From: Diabrotica undecimpunctata
Lineage: Eukaryota; Arthropoda; Insecta; Coleoptera; Chrysomelidae
Reading direction: 5' to 3'
Assembly: GCF_040954645.1 (NCBI RefSeq)
Contig: NC_092804.1
Coordinates: 93,256,862 to 93,320,861, forward strand
DNA length: 64,000 bases
How positions within the stretch are numbered: the first letter of the stretch is position 1; each line of letters begins with the position of its first letter. The notes below the pieces were generated by a model. The model saw nothing but the letters and a program-made list of their open reading frames with translations, was not told the DNA's origin and ran no database searches. The position numbers and the translations under genes are program-made. Below, piece after piece: positions 46,743 through 56,759 of the stretch.

Positions 46743-46743
<1 letters not shown>
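46613..46743 (+). mobile_element. LINE-c, very short 3' end with (GAT)n tail
   Basis: Reads ARKIGAANWQRLAMNRNDWR then VKAQLEL and stop, the C-terminal end of a LINE of the same broad group as LINE-b, followed by (GATGAT)n. Only about 130 bp. Bounded by TA tracts on both sides. Confidence 0.75.

Positions 46744-46826
<83 letters not shown>
46744..46826 (+). repeat. (TA)n tract, about 82 nt
   Basis: TA dinucleotides right of LINE-c, ending at TGCTGTGATAATG of the integrase. Confidence 0.95.
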
Positions 46827-46828
<2 letters not shown>

Positions 46829-47573
46829 TGTGATAATGTTCCTTTCAATAGCTATCATTTTAAAAACTTTGCTACAGAATGGAATTTTCAAATTAAGTTT
46901 AGAAGTCCCAATTATCCGCGGTCAAATGGGCTTGCTGAGAAAGGTGTAGCAATTGCTAAGAGTATTGTTAAAAAGTCTATTGATGATAGGTCTGATGTTG
47001 AATCAGCATTATTACAATATAGGAATTCATCCCTTAAACACATTGGTTATACTCCTTTACAGCTCTTAATGAGTAGACACTGTAGAACCAAATTACCTAT
47101 TGATCAAGATATGTTAAAACCAGCTTTATGCATAAATGTGAAAGGAAAATTAAGTAAAAGGAGAAATGTGTATGTCAGACACTATAACCAAGGTGTTAAG
47201 GATTTAGAGTCGTTAGAATCTGAGACAGATGTTGTTATGTACAATCAATGTCAAAAGAGGTGGGAACCAGCCCAAATAGTATCGCAGCATGAGGCCCCAA
47301 GGTCTTATATCTTGAGAGATGAGCATAATAATATTGTCCGTCGCAATAGAGTAGATATTAGAGAATCCCTAAATAGATTTAAGTCACAACCAACTATAAT
47401 ACTTACGAATACAAGTGATGTAGATTTAGCTCAAGAGGCAGTAGGCAGAGTTGCCTACCTCTACTGACATAAAAAATAATGTAACTGAACAAGCAGATAA
47501 TTATAGAACTAAATCAGGTAGAGTTGTTAAACCACCTTTAAAACTGAATTTGTAAAAAGGGGGAGATGAAATA

Positions 47574-47789
47574 TGTGTTATATAAATGCCATATGTAAAG
47601 GTGGCTGAAGTCCTAAAAGGTAATGGTAATGACAGTTACCTGTTAGGACAGTTGTCATCTAGGCGCCTGTCAGTAGCAGCCGCAACACTTAGGTTAAAAG
47701 TTATTGATAGACATAGACATGTGTTATGTATTCTTGAATAAACAGCTATACTAAAGATATCTAATGTTTATTTTAAGTCATATCTTACA
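47574..47789 (+). repeat. Gypsy-2 3' LTR, 216 bp
   Basis: TGTGTTATATAAATGCC to ...CATATCTTACA. It lacks the CACCGTAGCAG segment present around the MULE target in the 5' copy. Contains AATAAA (TTGAATAAACAGC) for polyadenylation. Confidence 0.92.
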
Positions 47790-48575
47790 ATGTTTCATTT
47801 TTCAGAGTCTTTTGAGGTTATGTAGTAAAAACATGGAGAAAACGGGGTTTTTCGGGTTTTGAGAATGTTGTGAGATAAAACTAATGCTTTGAATAGCTGA
47901 TTTTGATTGTAGAGGGAAAGATACATGTGAACATGTAAATTATCATTCATTTAGACACTGAATTTAGAGGTAAGAATATGGCGAAAGCTTAAAAACAACG
48001 CCGAAAAAACGGGGTTTTTCGGTTTTTGGAGCATGCTGTAGGAAAAAAATAATAGTTTTAATAGCTTATTTCGATTGTAGAGATAAGAATACATATAAAA
48101 ATATGAATTATTATTAATTTATGTGTATGTTGTTGAGGTTATGAGTCAAAAACTTCAGAAAAATGCCAAAAAAGCAGTTTTTTCGATTTTTAGGCATTTT
48201 CCACGTTGGAAATGATAATAATACCTATGCCATTCGAAATAACGGGAAAAAACCCATAAAAAACATTGTTTTAAAGTTGGCAAAAAATTTCCGACATAAC
48301 CTAAAATATCACTGAAAATTTCAAATATTTTTCCTGGTCTCAATTTTCAAGCTAAAAATCTGAAAAAATCAGGCAGTTTTGTATTATTAAAATAAGCTGT
48401 CAAGAATTTTTTCAGATTTTTTGCAGCAATAGAGCGTCTAAAAATTTTTTTTTTTAAATACGTTTTTTTCCATAGCGAACCTCCAGGCACCTAGGGACTT
48501 GAAAATTTAACTGAGTTTTTAATTATGTCCTTTCGAATGGCCAGACCCAAAACTCAATCGAGCATGGTGCAATTT
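47790..48575 (-). repeat. Right arm of ~0.6-0.8-kb inverted repeat
   Basis: Reverse complement of 29150-29710, ending AATCGAGCATGG. It also holds a tandem-like duplication of a GAAAAAACGGGGTTTTTCGG motif near 47838 and 48002. The inner end abuts the Gypsy-2 3' LTR. Confidence 0.8.
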
Positions 48576-48630
48576 TTTGACCATCTTATCCCGCTATAGC
48601 CTTTATAAAAAAAACTGGAAATTATCTTAA

Positions 48631-50340
48631 CCCTTTAAGCGGCACTGGTAGGATATCATACCACCGTCTAATAAGGTCTATATCTCATAAGTAAAGCATT
48701 AAATTACGTCCGTATTGCTTCTGGGTGCAAAAGAACATTTCCCGAAACAGCAATGGGTATTACACACCGAACGTTTCCGAAGTTATTTGCACCGAATGGC
48801 TTCTGTTGTATACGCCGGTATAGCAGTGTTACCAGTGCCTGTTTACGGTATCGACGATAAGCAGTTTTTGTGCATACCTTGAAAATTAACGGGTTTTGTG
48901 TGAATATGTAATCCTCAATTAGATTTATAAAAGGTAATTATAGAATTAGAGACAGTTTCGCCATGTTAATCGCCAACGTCAAGGGGAATTGATAGGGCAC
49001 GTTAAGAAGAAGAATTATAATTCAATATTATTACCGCGATATCCTATTGAAGTAAACTGATTTTCGTTTATCGTTTCCTAACAATTATTTATTTTTTCAG
49101 TGGCGGCAGATGCTTGAATAATTTATGCAAAATTTTAATGGATAAATTATAACAGCTTTTTGCTACATTACGTGCCAATATTACATAAAATGATTGTTCA
49201 AACATATTTCTTTTTAAAAAATATATTTTTAAACCTATCTAATTTTGCGCCAAGGAAATATTTGTCATTTTACTTATTTTCTTAATGGCGGCACATGCTT
49301 GAATAATTCATGCAAAATTTTGATGGATAAATTATAACAAGTTTTTTGCTAAATTACATGTGAATATATGCCAGAAAAAAGCCTCTCTCTGAAGAAGAAC
49401 TACTACTAAAGTTATTGTAGGTAACAGAAGAGCAGGCGGAAAATTCCATGTTGGTAGAGATTCTGATGCAGATGATTTTGATCGAGTTGACTCTTCGTCA
49501 ACAGGAACCCCGCAAACGCGCTCTTCTATTTCGTCATCAGTCATCAGCTTTAAGTGTCCATTCTTCTTTCCATATGCCAAAACGTATACGAATAGTATCA
49601 CCGATCAACCAACCTCAGCTATCGACATCGCAGGAATCTGCCGGGCAGTCAGCTTCAGAAGAGGAATTGGCGGACAATCCTTATGACTCCGATGACTGAT
49701 GTTACCTATCAGTCAGAAATACCTAGACCACTACAACGCTCTCTTCTGGAATCGGACAGTGATAGGAGCGCTGACCAGCCACACAAAGATCAAGAAGACT
49801 TTGTAAATTGGTCAAAAGTACCTTCGTTGCCCCAAGCGTATACAGACTTCCAGTATGTAGATGATATGGGTCCAACCGTGCAGGTAAAAACTTATTTTAC
49901 TCGATTTATTTTCAAATAATTGTTGTATTATTACAGGTTCGTTCGGAAAGACCGATAGACTTCTTGAATTTGCTGTTGCCTATTGAAACTCTGCGGTTGA
50001 TTGTAGATCAAACTAATTTGTATGCCAGTCAGAGAGGAGTACTTCTGAAAATTACAGTGGCGGAACTAAGGGCTTTTCTGGGGGTGTTGATAATTATGGG
50101 TTTTAACTCTTTGCCGGCTATCCCTAAATATTGGTCAAGAGACCCAAATTACAACAACTCCCGTATTTAGACATTAGACATTCCAAACCCTCTTGTGCCC
50201 TTGCACCACACGCCATTATAACTATCAGAAACGCGCCTTCGTGGAAATGTTTGAGATCCTCAAGAACCCATCTGCAATAAACAAAAGAACCGACATCGAT
50301 AATTTGAGCCAGGTTTCCCACTCTCTTATCTTACGTAATA
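48631..50340 (+). mobile_element. piggyBac-like remnant
   Basis: TTAA at 48627-48630 followed by CCCTTTAAGCGGCACTGGT, the piggyBac target and terminus. A subterminal inverted ACCAGTGCC lies near 48840. The right terminus is not found. The unit includes a short LINE tail at about 48955-49020 (...GGGAATTGATAGGGCACGTTAAGAAGAAGAA). Confidence 0.75.
49448..50340 (+). pseudogene. piggyBac-like transposase, N-terminal part
   Basis: Acidic N-terminus ending ADNPYDSDD, then a frame change, a second acidic stretch to GPTVQ at about 49882, a GT-AG intron (about 49883-49936), and the start of the DDE_Tnp_1_7 domain: LLPIETLRLIVDQTNLYASQ, ELRAFLGVLIIMGF, KYWSRDP. It stops at 50170. The catalytic DDD core is absent; the following 170 bp has no matching domain. 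A deletion derivative. Confidence 0.7.
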
Positions 50341-50824
50341 AATAATACCAATTTTTTCTTTAGTTAAAATGTGGCTTATTTTTCATTTAAAATAATAACA
50401 CAATCGCTCCATATTTCCTTAAAAAGCATCAAAAAAATATCAAATATTTCTGCCATACAAATCCACTCGTCAAACTAATTATTCAACGACCCCCGTAGAA
50501 GTTCAAAATATGTGTCTCAAATCTTCGTAGGGATTGGAATTCGGTTGATATACGGCCCTTTAAATTTTCGGTATCGCGTCGTTTGCATAGTTTGCAATAA
50601 ATCAGTGCTTTGTTTATCTTCATTGGAGAAACATCTCTAAATGAAGCCAAATGTCCGATTTAAATATCGAATATGAACATTAATAAGTGTACAGTTTGTG
50701 TGTGTGTGTGTGTTTTTTTTTGTTAAGTTAGTTCCAAATGTTGAATAAAGTTTACTGTACATACAACATCGATACTAAACTACATATTGAGTTGTAAGTT
50801 ATGGACTATAAACATCTGTATAAG
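50341..50824. other. Unassigned AT-rich sequence
   Basis: Nothing recognised except a short (TG)n run at about 50699-50712. Confidence 0.5.
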
Positions 50825-50884
50825 AATTTTGAATAAAATCCTTTATAAAAAGGTATATAAAAAACCCAGTTGGGCTATGTTGCA

Positions 50885-50928
50885 TTGACAAAACGTTTTC
50901 GGAATAAATATTCCATCATCAGTGTCAA
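50885..50928 (-). ncRNA. Hammerhead-like motif A' (left arm)
   Basis: Mirror copy of motif A (51337-51380), on the minus strand. Confidence 0.5.
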
Positions 50929-51336
50929 GTTAATACATGGATGTAGCCACTAAATATGTGGGTAAAAACCCTTTAAAAATTATTAAATAAGATTTGATCT
51001 ACATTATGTCTAATTTACATTTAAGATGTTAAAGTTACCGTTGGATAGGTAACAGGGCGACATATGACTCTACATTAGTTGCGAGTCCTGAGACGGTATG
51101 TCTACGAGGACTTTGTCAAAGCAACATTGACGTTGCTTCGTTGCTTTGACAAAGTCCTCGTAGACATACCGTCTCAGGACTCGCAACTAATGTAGAGTCA
51201 TATGTCGCCCTGTTACCTATCCAACGGTAACTTTAACATCTTAAATGTAAATTAGACATAATGTAGATCAAATCTTATTTAATAATTTTTAAAGGGTTTT
51301 TACCCACATATTTAGTGGCTACATCCATGTATTAAC

Positions 51337-51380
51337 TTGACACTGATGATGGAATATTTATTCCGAAAACGTTTTGTCAA
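51337..51380 (+). ncRNA. Hammerhead-like motif A
   Basis: TTGACA (helix I 5') - CTGATGA - T - GGAAT/ATTCC (helix II, loop ATTT) - GAA - AACGTT (self-complementary helix III) - T - TGTCAA (helix I 3', 6 of 6 pairs). The C3/G8 class. The order is that of a type I hammerhead, except for the extra T before helix II. Predicted cleavage after the T at 51374. Confidence 0.5.
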
Positions 51381-51701
51381 TGCAACATAGCCCAACTGGG
51401 TTTTTTATATACCTTTTTATAAAGGATTTTATTCAAAATTTTTAATATATGGTATACAGCCAAATACAGGAACTTTGTTTCCTTGTGGATCTGTATAAGA
51501 CTTTATAATAAACTCTTTATCATCTTTTGTATTTTAGAGAACTGATGAAGCTTTAGAAATATAAAGCGTAACGTCTTCTATCAAACCAATGGAGTAGCCG
51601 ACTTATTTTTTTTTATTGACCAACGTAAATGACCGATTAAACCTCTGCATTCACTAGTTGAATACTTGTGAAACATAAATTGACGGTCGCACTCTAATAT
51701 T

Positions 51702-51779
<78 letters not shown>

Positions 51780-51787
51780 CTTTTCTT

Positions 51788-51820
<33 letters not shown>
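51702..51820. repeat. (TA)n tracts
   Basis: Two tracts (51702-51778 and 51792-51820) split by TTTCTTTTCTTTTC. Confidence 0.95.
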
Positions 51821-51823
<3 letters not shown>

Positions 51824-51846
51824 AAATTCATTCAAATGAACAAAAC

Positions 51847-52336
51847 ATCCAAAATAAAATTAATATCTACCTGTACCTACATAAATTACACTTATATGCA
51901 TAACATTAAAACAAGTTTAAAAATTAAAATCACCTAAGATGGGCCTCTAGTATTTCTTAAAAAGAAATATAATATTAAGTACACCTAATTACTTTTTAAT
52001 CATAGGGTTTTTTCTTTTTGTTCTCTATGTGTCAGAGTTAAAACACACCAGTAAAAGATGACAAACTAAGTTTTACTATCTGTACCTAAATTTAAAAAAA
52101 AATAGAATGTATTTTATGTGTGTTATTAATGTTGAGTGTCAATGCTTTTACAAAAAATCTCAACGACTAGTAAGTTGCACTGAAGAATTGTGATATTTTA
52201 TAAATATTTACATATTTTTCTTATTACAGTGTCTTGAAAAAGGAATAAAACCATTCCGAAAGCTAGACAAAAAGTCAAAAGAGTGTTCATTAACATCCCG
52301 GCCAATTTTCAGACTGCAACCCTAATAAACTGTGTT
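51847..52336 (+). mobile_element. Penelope-like element, 5'-truncated 3' end
   Basis: Matches 63540-64000 (end of the Penelope-like element) with few differences: CCAAAATAAAATTAATATC through GGGCCTCTAGTATTTC to the terminal motif CCGAAAGCTAGACAAA. Runs 70 bp farther than the window-end copy, to ...CCTAATAAACTGTG and a TA tract. Confidence 0.85.
52230..52269 (+). ncRNA. Hammerhead-like motif C, copy 1
   Basis: TGTC - TTGAAAA - A - GGAAT/ATTCC - GAA - AGCT - A - GACA. The U3/A8 class. Helix I 4 bp, helix III palindrome AGCT. Same as 63959-63998. Confidence 0.45.
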
Positions 52337-52339
52337 TTT

Positions 52340-52340
<1 letters not shown>

Positions 52341-52396
<56 letters not shown>
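52341..52396. repeat. (TA)n tract
   Basis: Pure TA, at the 3' end of the Penelope-like fragment. Confidence 0.95.
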
Positions 52397-52401
<5 letters not shown>

Positions 52402-52569
52402 AGTTAGGTATTATTGACTGACACGTTATGTAAAATAAAGTTTTATTTTGAGGTTGCAGTGATTAATAGGGCAGGAAAGTAAAACTCTTTGTTCTTATTC
52501 AAGCTTTCGCAAAATTTATTTGCTTCTTCAGGATATGCTAAAATATGGTATCAGTAAATACAACGAAAT

Positions 52570-52574
<5 letters not shown>

Positions 52575-52636
<62 letters not shown>
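52575..52636. repeat. (TA)n tract
   Basis: Pure TA, immediately before the inverted repeat at 52637. Confidence 0.95.
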
Positions 52637-52637
<1 letters not shown>

Positions 52638-52897
52638 TCCGCGTTGAATAATTTTGGTTTTGATAAAAACCATTATTTTGACGTTTCGGCAAGGTCGTCA
52701 CACTTACCATTGTCAAGTCAGATAGTAGTCAAGCATCAGCGAGAAGCGCTACTATCTGACTTGACAATGGCAAGTAGTTAACTTTAAGCATCAGCGACAA
52801 GCGCTACTACCTGACTTGACAATGGCAAGTGCGACCTTGTCGAAACTTCGTCAAAATAATGGTTTTCATCAAAACCATAATTATTCAACGCGGATTC
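52637..52897. repeat. Inverted repeat with internal CAGCGA..GCGCTACTA duplication
   Basis: Left arm CTCCGCGTTGAATAATTTTGG... and right arm ...ATTATTCAACGCGG pair over about 90 bp with small differences. A segment with CAAGCATCAGCGAGAAGCGCTACTA recurs at about 52731 and 52786. The right arm contains a partial hammerhead-like core (TTGACAA, T, GGCAAG/CTTGTC, GAA at 52816-52844) without a matching helix I. Confidence 0.7.
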
Positions 52898-52947
52898 AAA
52901 CCCGGAAAACTACAGAAAGCACATATAACTCCCGCGGAAATTTCAAG

Positions 52948-53047
<100 letters not shown>

Positions 53048-53077
53048 TCTAAAATAACAGCTGAACTGGTAAATGAA

Positions 53078-53567
<490 letters not shown>

Positions 53568-53807
53568 GACTAATTAGCTCGTTATAAGCCGATCTCGTTA
53601 TATCAAACAACAATAATACTGTGCATACATATGAATAAGTAGTTTTCTAAAATATTAACTTCCTATAGTGAAGCCATTGAGAGCAATATAAGATGCTAAA
53701 TATTGTTTGAATGGCGTTTTTGAAAAAAAGTTGTTTTACTTTTATTGTCAATGATATACGTTAAAACAAAAAATCTGTATTGTGTACACACTTGAAATTT
53801 CCGCAGG

Positions 53808-53811
<4 letters not shown>

Positions 53812-53886
<75 letters not shown>

Positions 53887-53890
53887 CATA

Positions 53891-53921
<31 letters not shown>

Positions 53922-53927
53922 GACATA

Positions 53928-53974
<47 letters not shown>
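53812..53974. repeat. (TA)n tract with TGACATATATATG interruptions
   Basis: Two GACATATATATGTA interruptions near 53884 and 53922. Confidence 0.95.
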
Positions 53975-53981
<7 letters not shown>

Positions 53982-54117
53982 TATGTCATCAATGTTTGTT
54001 TTGAAAGAAAAAAAAAACGGTTTTTTTATTGTTTTTATTGAAAAAGCAGAAAACAAACCAAATTGTTGAAACAGACATACGAAAGAAAAAATGAAAAATA
54101 CAGAACGTGGTAAAACA

Positions 54118-55080
54118 TCAGTGGAATTTTAATGACTTATATCGTGTATTGCCTCCCCTTGCTCTAATAACCTCTTGCAGACGACGGGGCATATTCTCAA
54201 TTTTTCTCTGGATTACATGTTGAGGTATGTTATTCCACTCTCTCACTAACAGATCCTTAAGCTCCTGTGCGTTGTTAGGAGGAGGTGTATGGGTTTGAAT
54301 ACGTTTTTTCAAATCGTCCCAGAGATGTTTGATCGGATTCAGGTCCGGAGACCTAGCTGGCCAGGGTAACCTCGTCCAGGTATTGCATACTGATCCTGGC
54401 AACGTGCGGTCGCGCATTGTCCTGCATAAAAACGGCGTCTTCTCCAAGCCCTGCCATGGTGGGCATAACATGTTCTTCCAGAATCTACGTAATGTTTCTT
54501 CGGGCAGTTAAGGATTCATTTTCGATTAAGGGTAATTCTGTGCGGAAGTCGGAAGATACACCTCCCCAAGCCATGAACGGTCCTTCACCAAATGGCATTC
54601 TTGGAGCACTGCAAGCTTGTGAAAATCGTTCACCGGTTCTCCTCCAAACCCTTACACGTCCATTGGATCCAGTTAGACAGAAACGGAATTCATCTGAGAA
54701 TAACACTTTGTTCTAATCATTAATTCCCCAATGCGCGTATTGTCGAGCAAAAGATAGTACAGAAGAACGAAATCTTCTCCTGACTGTTGCAACGCTAACA
54801 TTGCAATTTCGTACTTCCTGTAGCCAATTTCGATGCATAACCGCAGTTGAGGTCCGGTTTCGTAAAGCCTGAAAGACAAGAAAACGGTCATCTCGTGCCG
54901 TGGTCGTTCTTCTTCGTCCAGAGCCAGATCGTCTGGTTAGCAAATTCGTCTTCTGAAAGCGTTGAAGCACTCGTTGAACCGTAGAAAGGCTTACGCCAAC
55001 AGTTCTTGCGACTTGTCGTTGAGTGTGACCGTCTTCCATAAGCGCAACAATGCGTGCCGTTTCAACAACAGCCAAGGCAT
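54118..55080 (-). pseudogene. Tc1-like transposase, inactive
   Basis: Helix-turn-helix N-terminus (EDGHTQRQVARTVGVSLSTVQRVLQRF), linker with GSGRRRTTT, first catalytic Asp in LFSDEFRF, conserved WGG. The second Asp region (QDNARPHV) is readable only in another frame near 54420. The third catalytic residue, normally the Glu of NPIEHLW, is Lys (SPDLNPIKHLWDDL). Frames change near 54710 and 54475. Dead by both frameshift and active-site loss. Terminal inverted repeats were not found. Confidence 0.85.
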
Positions 55081-55208
55081 TTTTGGCAAAAAATAAACAA
55101 TAATAAACACTAATAATGGCACTAATAAACACTAATGGCGGCAATAATAAACGTTTGTTTGTTGCGTTTGAACAGAAAGTTAAAACACAAATGAGACATT
55201 TAAAACAT

Positions 55209-55300
55209 GCGGCAGTTACAGGTACCGTTCATTTTGAGAAGTGTGCACTTTTTCGCGGCAGTTACAGGTACCGTTCATTTTGAGAAGTGTGCACTTTTCC
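55209..55300. repeat. 46-bp tandem duplication
   Basis: GCGGCAGTTACAGGTACCGT and following 26 bases occur twice in tandem, nearly identical, beyond the start of the Tc1-like gene. Possibly a duplicated terminal segment of that transposon. Confidence 0.85.
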
Positions 55301-55468
55301 GCGAAATCGGCACTATTTGTGTTCTTTGTTACAAAGGAAACCGCTAAGCTGACAACAATTCTCAGAAACATGCATTAGTTTGTATTTGTGTTATTATTAT
55401 TTACGATAAAGCTCCTTAAAAATGAAATAACGGCGATTTTGAAGGTGACCCGGATTTTATGATCGCGA

Positions 55469-55469
<1 letters not shown>

Positions 55470-55531
<62 letters not shown>
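55470..55531. repeat. (TA)n tract
   Basis: Pure TA. Confidence 0.95.
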
Positions 55532-55535
<4 letters not shown>

Positions 55536-55761
55536 CATGATCTTTATATATTGGAGATGATTCACATAAAAAGATCCAAATTCCATCAATAATAAGACTG
55601 ATATCAAAGATCTTTCCAATATGTATCATAATTTAATAAATTGAGTTGTTTTTTAAATGCACTATAGCCAGATACCAATTTTTAATCCATATTTAACTTT
55701 TGTAATCATGCAATCATGAAATTTAAATGTAAAATGTAATGTTTAAAGTTTAATAAAGTGC

Positions 55762-55795
55762 TTATTGAAAATGGCAAATTTGCCGAAACGTTTAA
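55762..55795 (+). ncRNA. Hammerhead-like motif D
   Basis: TTA - TTGAAAA - T - GGCA/TGCC (loop AATT) - GAA - ACGT - T - TAA. Helix I only 3 bp. U3/A8 class. Confidence 0.35.
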
Positions 55796-55885
55796 ACAAA
55801 ATTTAAATAGTTTTATTTACATCAGACCGACAAACCCAGGAAATAAAAAAGTTTCCATTAAAATATTCACGGCCACGAAATAACA

Positions 55886-55888
<3 letters not shown>

Positions 55889-55949
<61 letters not shown>
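55889..55949. repeat. (TA)n tract in host intron
   Basis: Pure TA, about 27 bp after the donor site of the NSUN5-like exon. Confidence 0.9.
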
Positions 55950-55952
<3 letters not shown>

Positions 55953-55976
55953 AAACAATACACCAAAAACACATAC

Positions 55977-56245
55977 TTTATCTTGTAAAATAATTGATCC
56001 ATTCTTATAAGCTGGGTGTTGATAAAATTCGGTTTTAGGAGGAAAAACTAGCAGATTGGGAACATGAATATCTATCATAAATTCTCTTCCCTTTAAAGAT
56101 GAAACTGTTTCTAAAAATCCTTTGTAATCATTTTTATTTAAGAATCTATTCAGCACCCATCCTTCTTCACGAAATGATTGTACTGCTTCTTTTAAATTGG
56201 AAAATAGAGTATTTATCCGAACATACCGTGGTTTATTGCCATTTT
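55977..56245 (-). CDS. NSUN5: NSUN5-like 28S rRNA (cytosine-5) methyltransferase, internal exon
   Basis: The only host exon recognised. On the minus strand it is bordered by an acceptor (TTTTGTAG) and a donor (GTATGT), 269 bp, and reads PRYVRINTL (the RNA-binding motif of Nol1/Nop2/Sun methyltransferases), then RNA-contact region residues DYKGFLETVSSLKGREF, LVFPPKTEF, HPAY and SIILQDK. The order matches the region before the methyltransferase core of NSUN5, which methylates a cytosine of 28S rRNA in the nucleolus. Other exons are not found, so the introns are long and filled with transposons. Reading frame is open with no lesions. Confidence 0.82.
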
Positions 56246-56759
56246 CTACAAAATAAGATAATTTAAAATATACAAATTAAAAAAAAAAGTGCATAAAATT
56301 TTGATAATATAATGTATGAAAGTTAATAATATTCTGAAGAACTGACGGATTTTCTTGTTTGGAGTTGTGACAGTTATTCTATCGGGCTCATTCCTATGTG
56401 AATAGGGGATTTGCAGAGGGTCCCTTCTGTATATTCGTAGCACCAATACCCAGAGTGTTACAAGCACACCTGCCACGAAAGAAAAACTTACACCTGTAGG
56501 TGAAAATTGTGAATAATAATGTTCAAGTAGGAATACTGCCTGAGGATCGCCAAAGCTTGTCTAGAGCAGACGCTGGACATGACAGCATGCAGTAGGTCGG
56601 CGGCAGGGTACTAAGGGGACGAGCCCTGTCATAAAAACAGCTAAAGCACAACAGTAACAACAGCAAGGGAGTTAGACAACGCTAAGAGGACCACTCTCCC
56701 AAGGTACTGCATGGGAACATCAGTCGGCGCTCACTCAAGCGGGACGACCGAGGCAGCGC

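Larger units (their letters stand above)
45942..47467 (+). pseudogene. Gypsy-2 integrase, interrupted
   Basis: Continues Pol after the transposon. Zinc-binding region LVHEGHIGIEKSKARARKIFYWPG...CKSCEKF, first catalytic Asp in IGIDIFTCYG. The gene is broken at 46518 by TA repeats and a LINE tail and resumes at about 46827 with the second Asp region (CDNVPFNSYHF) and the Glu in RSNGLAEKGV. A one-base shift is also likely near 45950-45965. It ends at 47467, before the polypurine run. Confidence 0.85.
34202..47789 (+). mobile_element. Gypsy-2, Ty3/Gypsy (Mag/K02A2.6-like) retrotransposon with insertions
   Basis: Short LTRs of about 220 bp: 5' copy split into 34202-34311 and 40309-40424, 3' copy 47574-47789. 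Gag-Pol is a single frame, as in Mag-like elements. Three insertions disrupt it: a MULE in the 5' LTR, an IS630/Tc1-related transposon between RNase H and integrase, and a (TA)n/LINE block inside the integrase. A polypurine run (AAAAAGGGGGAGATGAAATA) precedes the 3' LTR. No target duplication is evident. Confidence 0.92.
29150..48575. mobile_element. ISL2EU-like DNA transposon hosting nested insertions
   Basis: Limits are the outer ends of two inverted arms (29150-29710 and 47790-48575). Between them is a broken DDE_Tnp_4-type transposase (30322-31082 and 33477-34027) plus later insertions: LINE fragments at 31083-33460 and Gypsy-2 at 34202-47789. Removing the insertions leaves roughly 3.7 kb, a reasonable size for an autonomous element. 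That the arms are its terminal inverted repeats is an inference. Confidence 0.55.
50825..51440. repeat. Near-perfect 301-bp inverted repeat (Penelope-like terminal unit)
   Basis: Arms 50825-51125 and 51140-51440, equal in length and identical over every stretch I compared, with a 14-nt spacer ATTGACGTTGCTTC. The inner sequence (CTCGTAGACATACC... GGACTCGCAAC...TGTTACCTATCC) resembles 61400-61500 upstream of the Penelope-like RT, so each arm is probably a Penelope terminal (pLTR) unit. A hammerhead-like motif is present in each arm. Confidence 0.85.

Noticed and set aside
50885..50928. The 301-bp palindrome as a transcriptional terminator or MITE
   Set aside because: Sequence is related to the Penelope terminal region and holds hammerhead-like cores; no TA or TTAA target at its ends.
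52816..52844. Partial hammerhead core in the inverted repeat at 52637-52897
   Set aside because: Core, extra base and helix II are present, but the bases around the core do not form helix I; not counted as a motif.
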